From assembly GCA_021801945.1 (NCBI GenBank), contig JAKABE010000167.1:1-7159 (forward strand): a stretch of 7,159 bases of DNA, given 5' to 3'. The notes below the pieces were generated by a model. It searched no databases, was not told where the DNA came from, and was given only the letters and a program-made list of their open reading frames with translations. The translations under genes were made by a program, and so were the position numbers. This document shows, piece by piece, positions 6,345-7,159 of the stretch (positions are counted from its first letter, which is position 1; every line of letters begins with the position of its first letter). Origin of the DNA: Acidobacteriota bacterium (lineage in GTDB: Bacteria; Acidobacteriota; Terriglobia; Terriglobales; Acidobacteriaceae).

Positions 6345-6572
6345 CTACAACGTCGATTCAATCTCAAAGCCCCAGGCTTCGAGAAGAGCTTCAGGGATAT
6401 ACTTTGAATTCTTGTTACGGCGCGCCCATTCCCTGAGGCGTGTGGACCGGATGTATTGATCCGGAGGCAGCTTGAACTCCTTCACAATCTGTTCAAAGGA
6501 GGTTACCGTAGGCACAACGGGGCCAATGGGCTCCGGCTTGCCCCAATTCGGATTTCCACGACGTTTTGCCAT
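6345..6572 (-). CDS. Small conserved-looking protein of unknown function (75 aa)
   Basis: The ATG at 6572 is preceded by AAGGA, 10 nt upstream. The product is basic at its N-terminus (MAKRRGNPNWGKPEPIGP). It continues with a helical middle, FEQIVKEFKLPPDQYIRSTRLREWARRN, and ends in YIPEALLEAWGFEIESTL. The low repetitiveness, the Trp/Pro-rich opening, and a dedicated promoter, leader and terminator argue for a genuine gene. GNPNWGK-type openings occur in small DNA-associated proteins. The middle could be a short helix-turn-helix-like segment, but I cannot assign a family. The leader of about 80 nt contains a GC-rich hairpin (CCCCG/CGGGG, 6614-6631). Function is unknown; soluble, probably cytoplasmic and possibly nucleic-acid binding (inference from charge only). 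Confidence 0.85.
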   Translation of the reverse strand: MAKRRGNPNWGKPEPIGPVVPTVTSFEQIVKEFKLPPDQYIRSTRLREWARRNKNSKYIPEALLEAWGFEIESTL

Positions 6573-6661
6573 TGATTCTGTGTCCTTAGAAATTGCGTGA
6601 TTTGTCTCTACATCCCCGGACGCCGACGGGGGGGTACGGCTCCAGATGTAACTTTCCTTCC

Positions 6662-6690
6662 ATTTTATGTGTATTCACTTCAAAAATCAA
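6662..6690 (-). promoter_or_regulatory. Sigma70-type promoter for the 75-residue gene
   Basis: On the minus strand TTGATT (-35, 6685-6690) and TAAAAT (-10, 6662-6667) are separated by exactly 17 nt. Transcription would start near 6655, leaving a leader of about 80 nt before ATG 6572. It is the only AT-rich patch in this otherwise GC-rich interval and is well placed for the small gene. Confidence 0.65.
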
Positions 6691-7039
6691 TAGAAGGCGG
6701 GGTGGGATTTTCCCTGGAATCTGCATGATGACAAGACGAGGGCGAGACGGATCTGCGCGTTCTGGGACGATTGTTGCGCTGCGTGAGCGAAGACGGCATG
6801 TTCTGCCATGCAAGGCGGAAAGAGCACCAAGCTTGCATCAGCGCCGGCATCGGGGCCGGCGCATGCGAATCATTTGCGCTCAAGGGGCGCAGCCCGATGG
6901 ATTCTGGGGGAGCGAGTTTAGGCGGTTCGAGCCCAAGGAAGCCCGGCACGGCGGCAATCCCAGGCCGTTGGGATGGGTCTGGGCTGTCAAAGTGGCTGAA
7001 ATGAAGAGAGTTAACGCATCTTCGCCGGAAAGTTGATGG
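6691..7039. other. Gene-free stretch with a GC-rich hairpin
   Basis: No open frame here has a ribosome-binding site or protein-like composition on either strand. A perfect 8-bp inverted repeat, GCGCCGGC (6841-6848) and GCCGGCGC (6855-6862), flanks ATCGGG. It has no adjacent T-tract. A shorter hairpin TTCTGCC/GGCGGAA with one wobble lies just upstream (about 6800-6819). An uncharacterised small RNA cannot be excluded, but nothing positive supports one. Confidence 0.4.
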
Positions 7040-7073
7040 GCATCGGCCTTGAGCCATGGCCCAGGGCCGACGC
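7040..7073. repeat. Long imperfect palindrome just past the stop of the right-edge gene
   Basis: GCATCGGCC (7040-7048) and GGCCGACGC (7065-7073) pair over 9 positions with one G-T wobble. The 16-nt interior contains GCCATGGC, itself palindromic. It lies 2 nt beyond the TAG of the gene entering from the right. On the minus strand no T-run follows, so it is not a canonical terminator. It may be a 3'-end-protecting hairpin, a Rho-related stop or a dispersed intergenic palindrome. Confidence 0.5.
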
Positions 7074-7075
7074 AT

Positions 7076-7159
7076 CTAAATTCCCAGCAGTTTGAGCAGA
7101 TAGTCATGGTCCCACCCGGCCTTGAGGCGTTTGCCTTTGATGCCTCGCTTTGATGTCTT
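7076..7159 (-). CDS. C-terminal 27 residues of an unidentified protein (start outside window)
   Basis: The minus strand is open from the window edge to TAG at 7076-7078. It reads KTSKRGIKGKRLKAGWDHDY and ends LLKLLGI. The basic stretch followed by an amphipathic tail looks like a real protein end, and a large palindrome follows directly. The stub is too short to name. It could be the tail of a longer gene or most of a small basic protein. Confidence 0.5.
   Translation of the reverse strand, partial: KTSKRGIKGKRLKAGWDHDYLLKLLGI

Noticed and set aside
6593..7075. Overlapping open frames of 75-147 codons on both strands upstream of the 75-residue gene
   Set aside because: They have no ribosome-binding sites, composition is Arg/Pro/Ser-rich and inconsistent between frames, and they cross the promoter at 6662-6690.

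Overview
The window reads as a high-GC chromosomal segment of an Acidobacteriota-type bacterium. This is inferred from protein style: a TonB-dependent receptor with an N-terminal carboxypeptidase-regulatory-like domain, a 75-residue protein beginning RGNPNWGKPEPIGP, and a RibBA with an unusual C-terminal half. No marker gene fixes the taxon. There is no phage, IS element or CRISPR array. Most genes lie on the minus strand.

Left part (1-2405, all minus). Reading right to left, a complete tRNA-Arg(CCT) at 2329-2405 is followed by a near-consensus sigma70-type promoter (2233-2261). A 13-bp inverted repeat sits on the predicted start site. A roughly 450-nt leader with cobalamin-riboswitch sequence follows, and then a BtuB-like TonB-dependent receptor that runs off the left edge. 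This is a self-consistent vitamin B12 uptake unit: B12 in the cell would shut down synthesis of the outer-membrane B12 transporter. The leader is the most interesting element. Its canonical 5' core (GGGAA to CCCCGCAACTGTGA) and canonical 3' half (GCCACTGG, TTGGGAAGG, AAGTCAGGAGACCGG) are about 200 nt apart. The intervening sequence holds a degraded second B12-box-like motif, a second copy of the GTGCTTC-type 5' motif, and a strong hairpin. It is either a riboswitch with a very large peripheral insertion or a decayed tandem pair.

Middle (2406-4922). A minus-strand gene encodes an exported protein of unknown function, possibly with an SRPBCC/START-like fold, and a rho-independent terminator overlaps its stop codon. 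After a gene-free stretch, a plus-strand gene encodes a ferric-reductase-like haem membrane protein related to MsrQ/YedZ. It converges on the next gene.

Right part (4923-7159, minus). A RibBA-type riboflavin gene has a well-preserved dihydroxybutanone-phosphate synthase domain. Its GTP cyclohydrolase II domain is remodelled: it has a cysteine-containing insertion and lacks the usual RQEGRGIGL loop. Upstream of it lie a strong terminator, a 75-residue gene of unknown function with its own promoter, and about 500 nt without a convincing gene. Last is the extreme C-terminus of a gene entering from the right edge, followed by a long palindrome.
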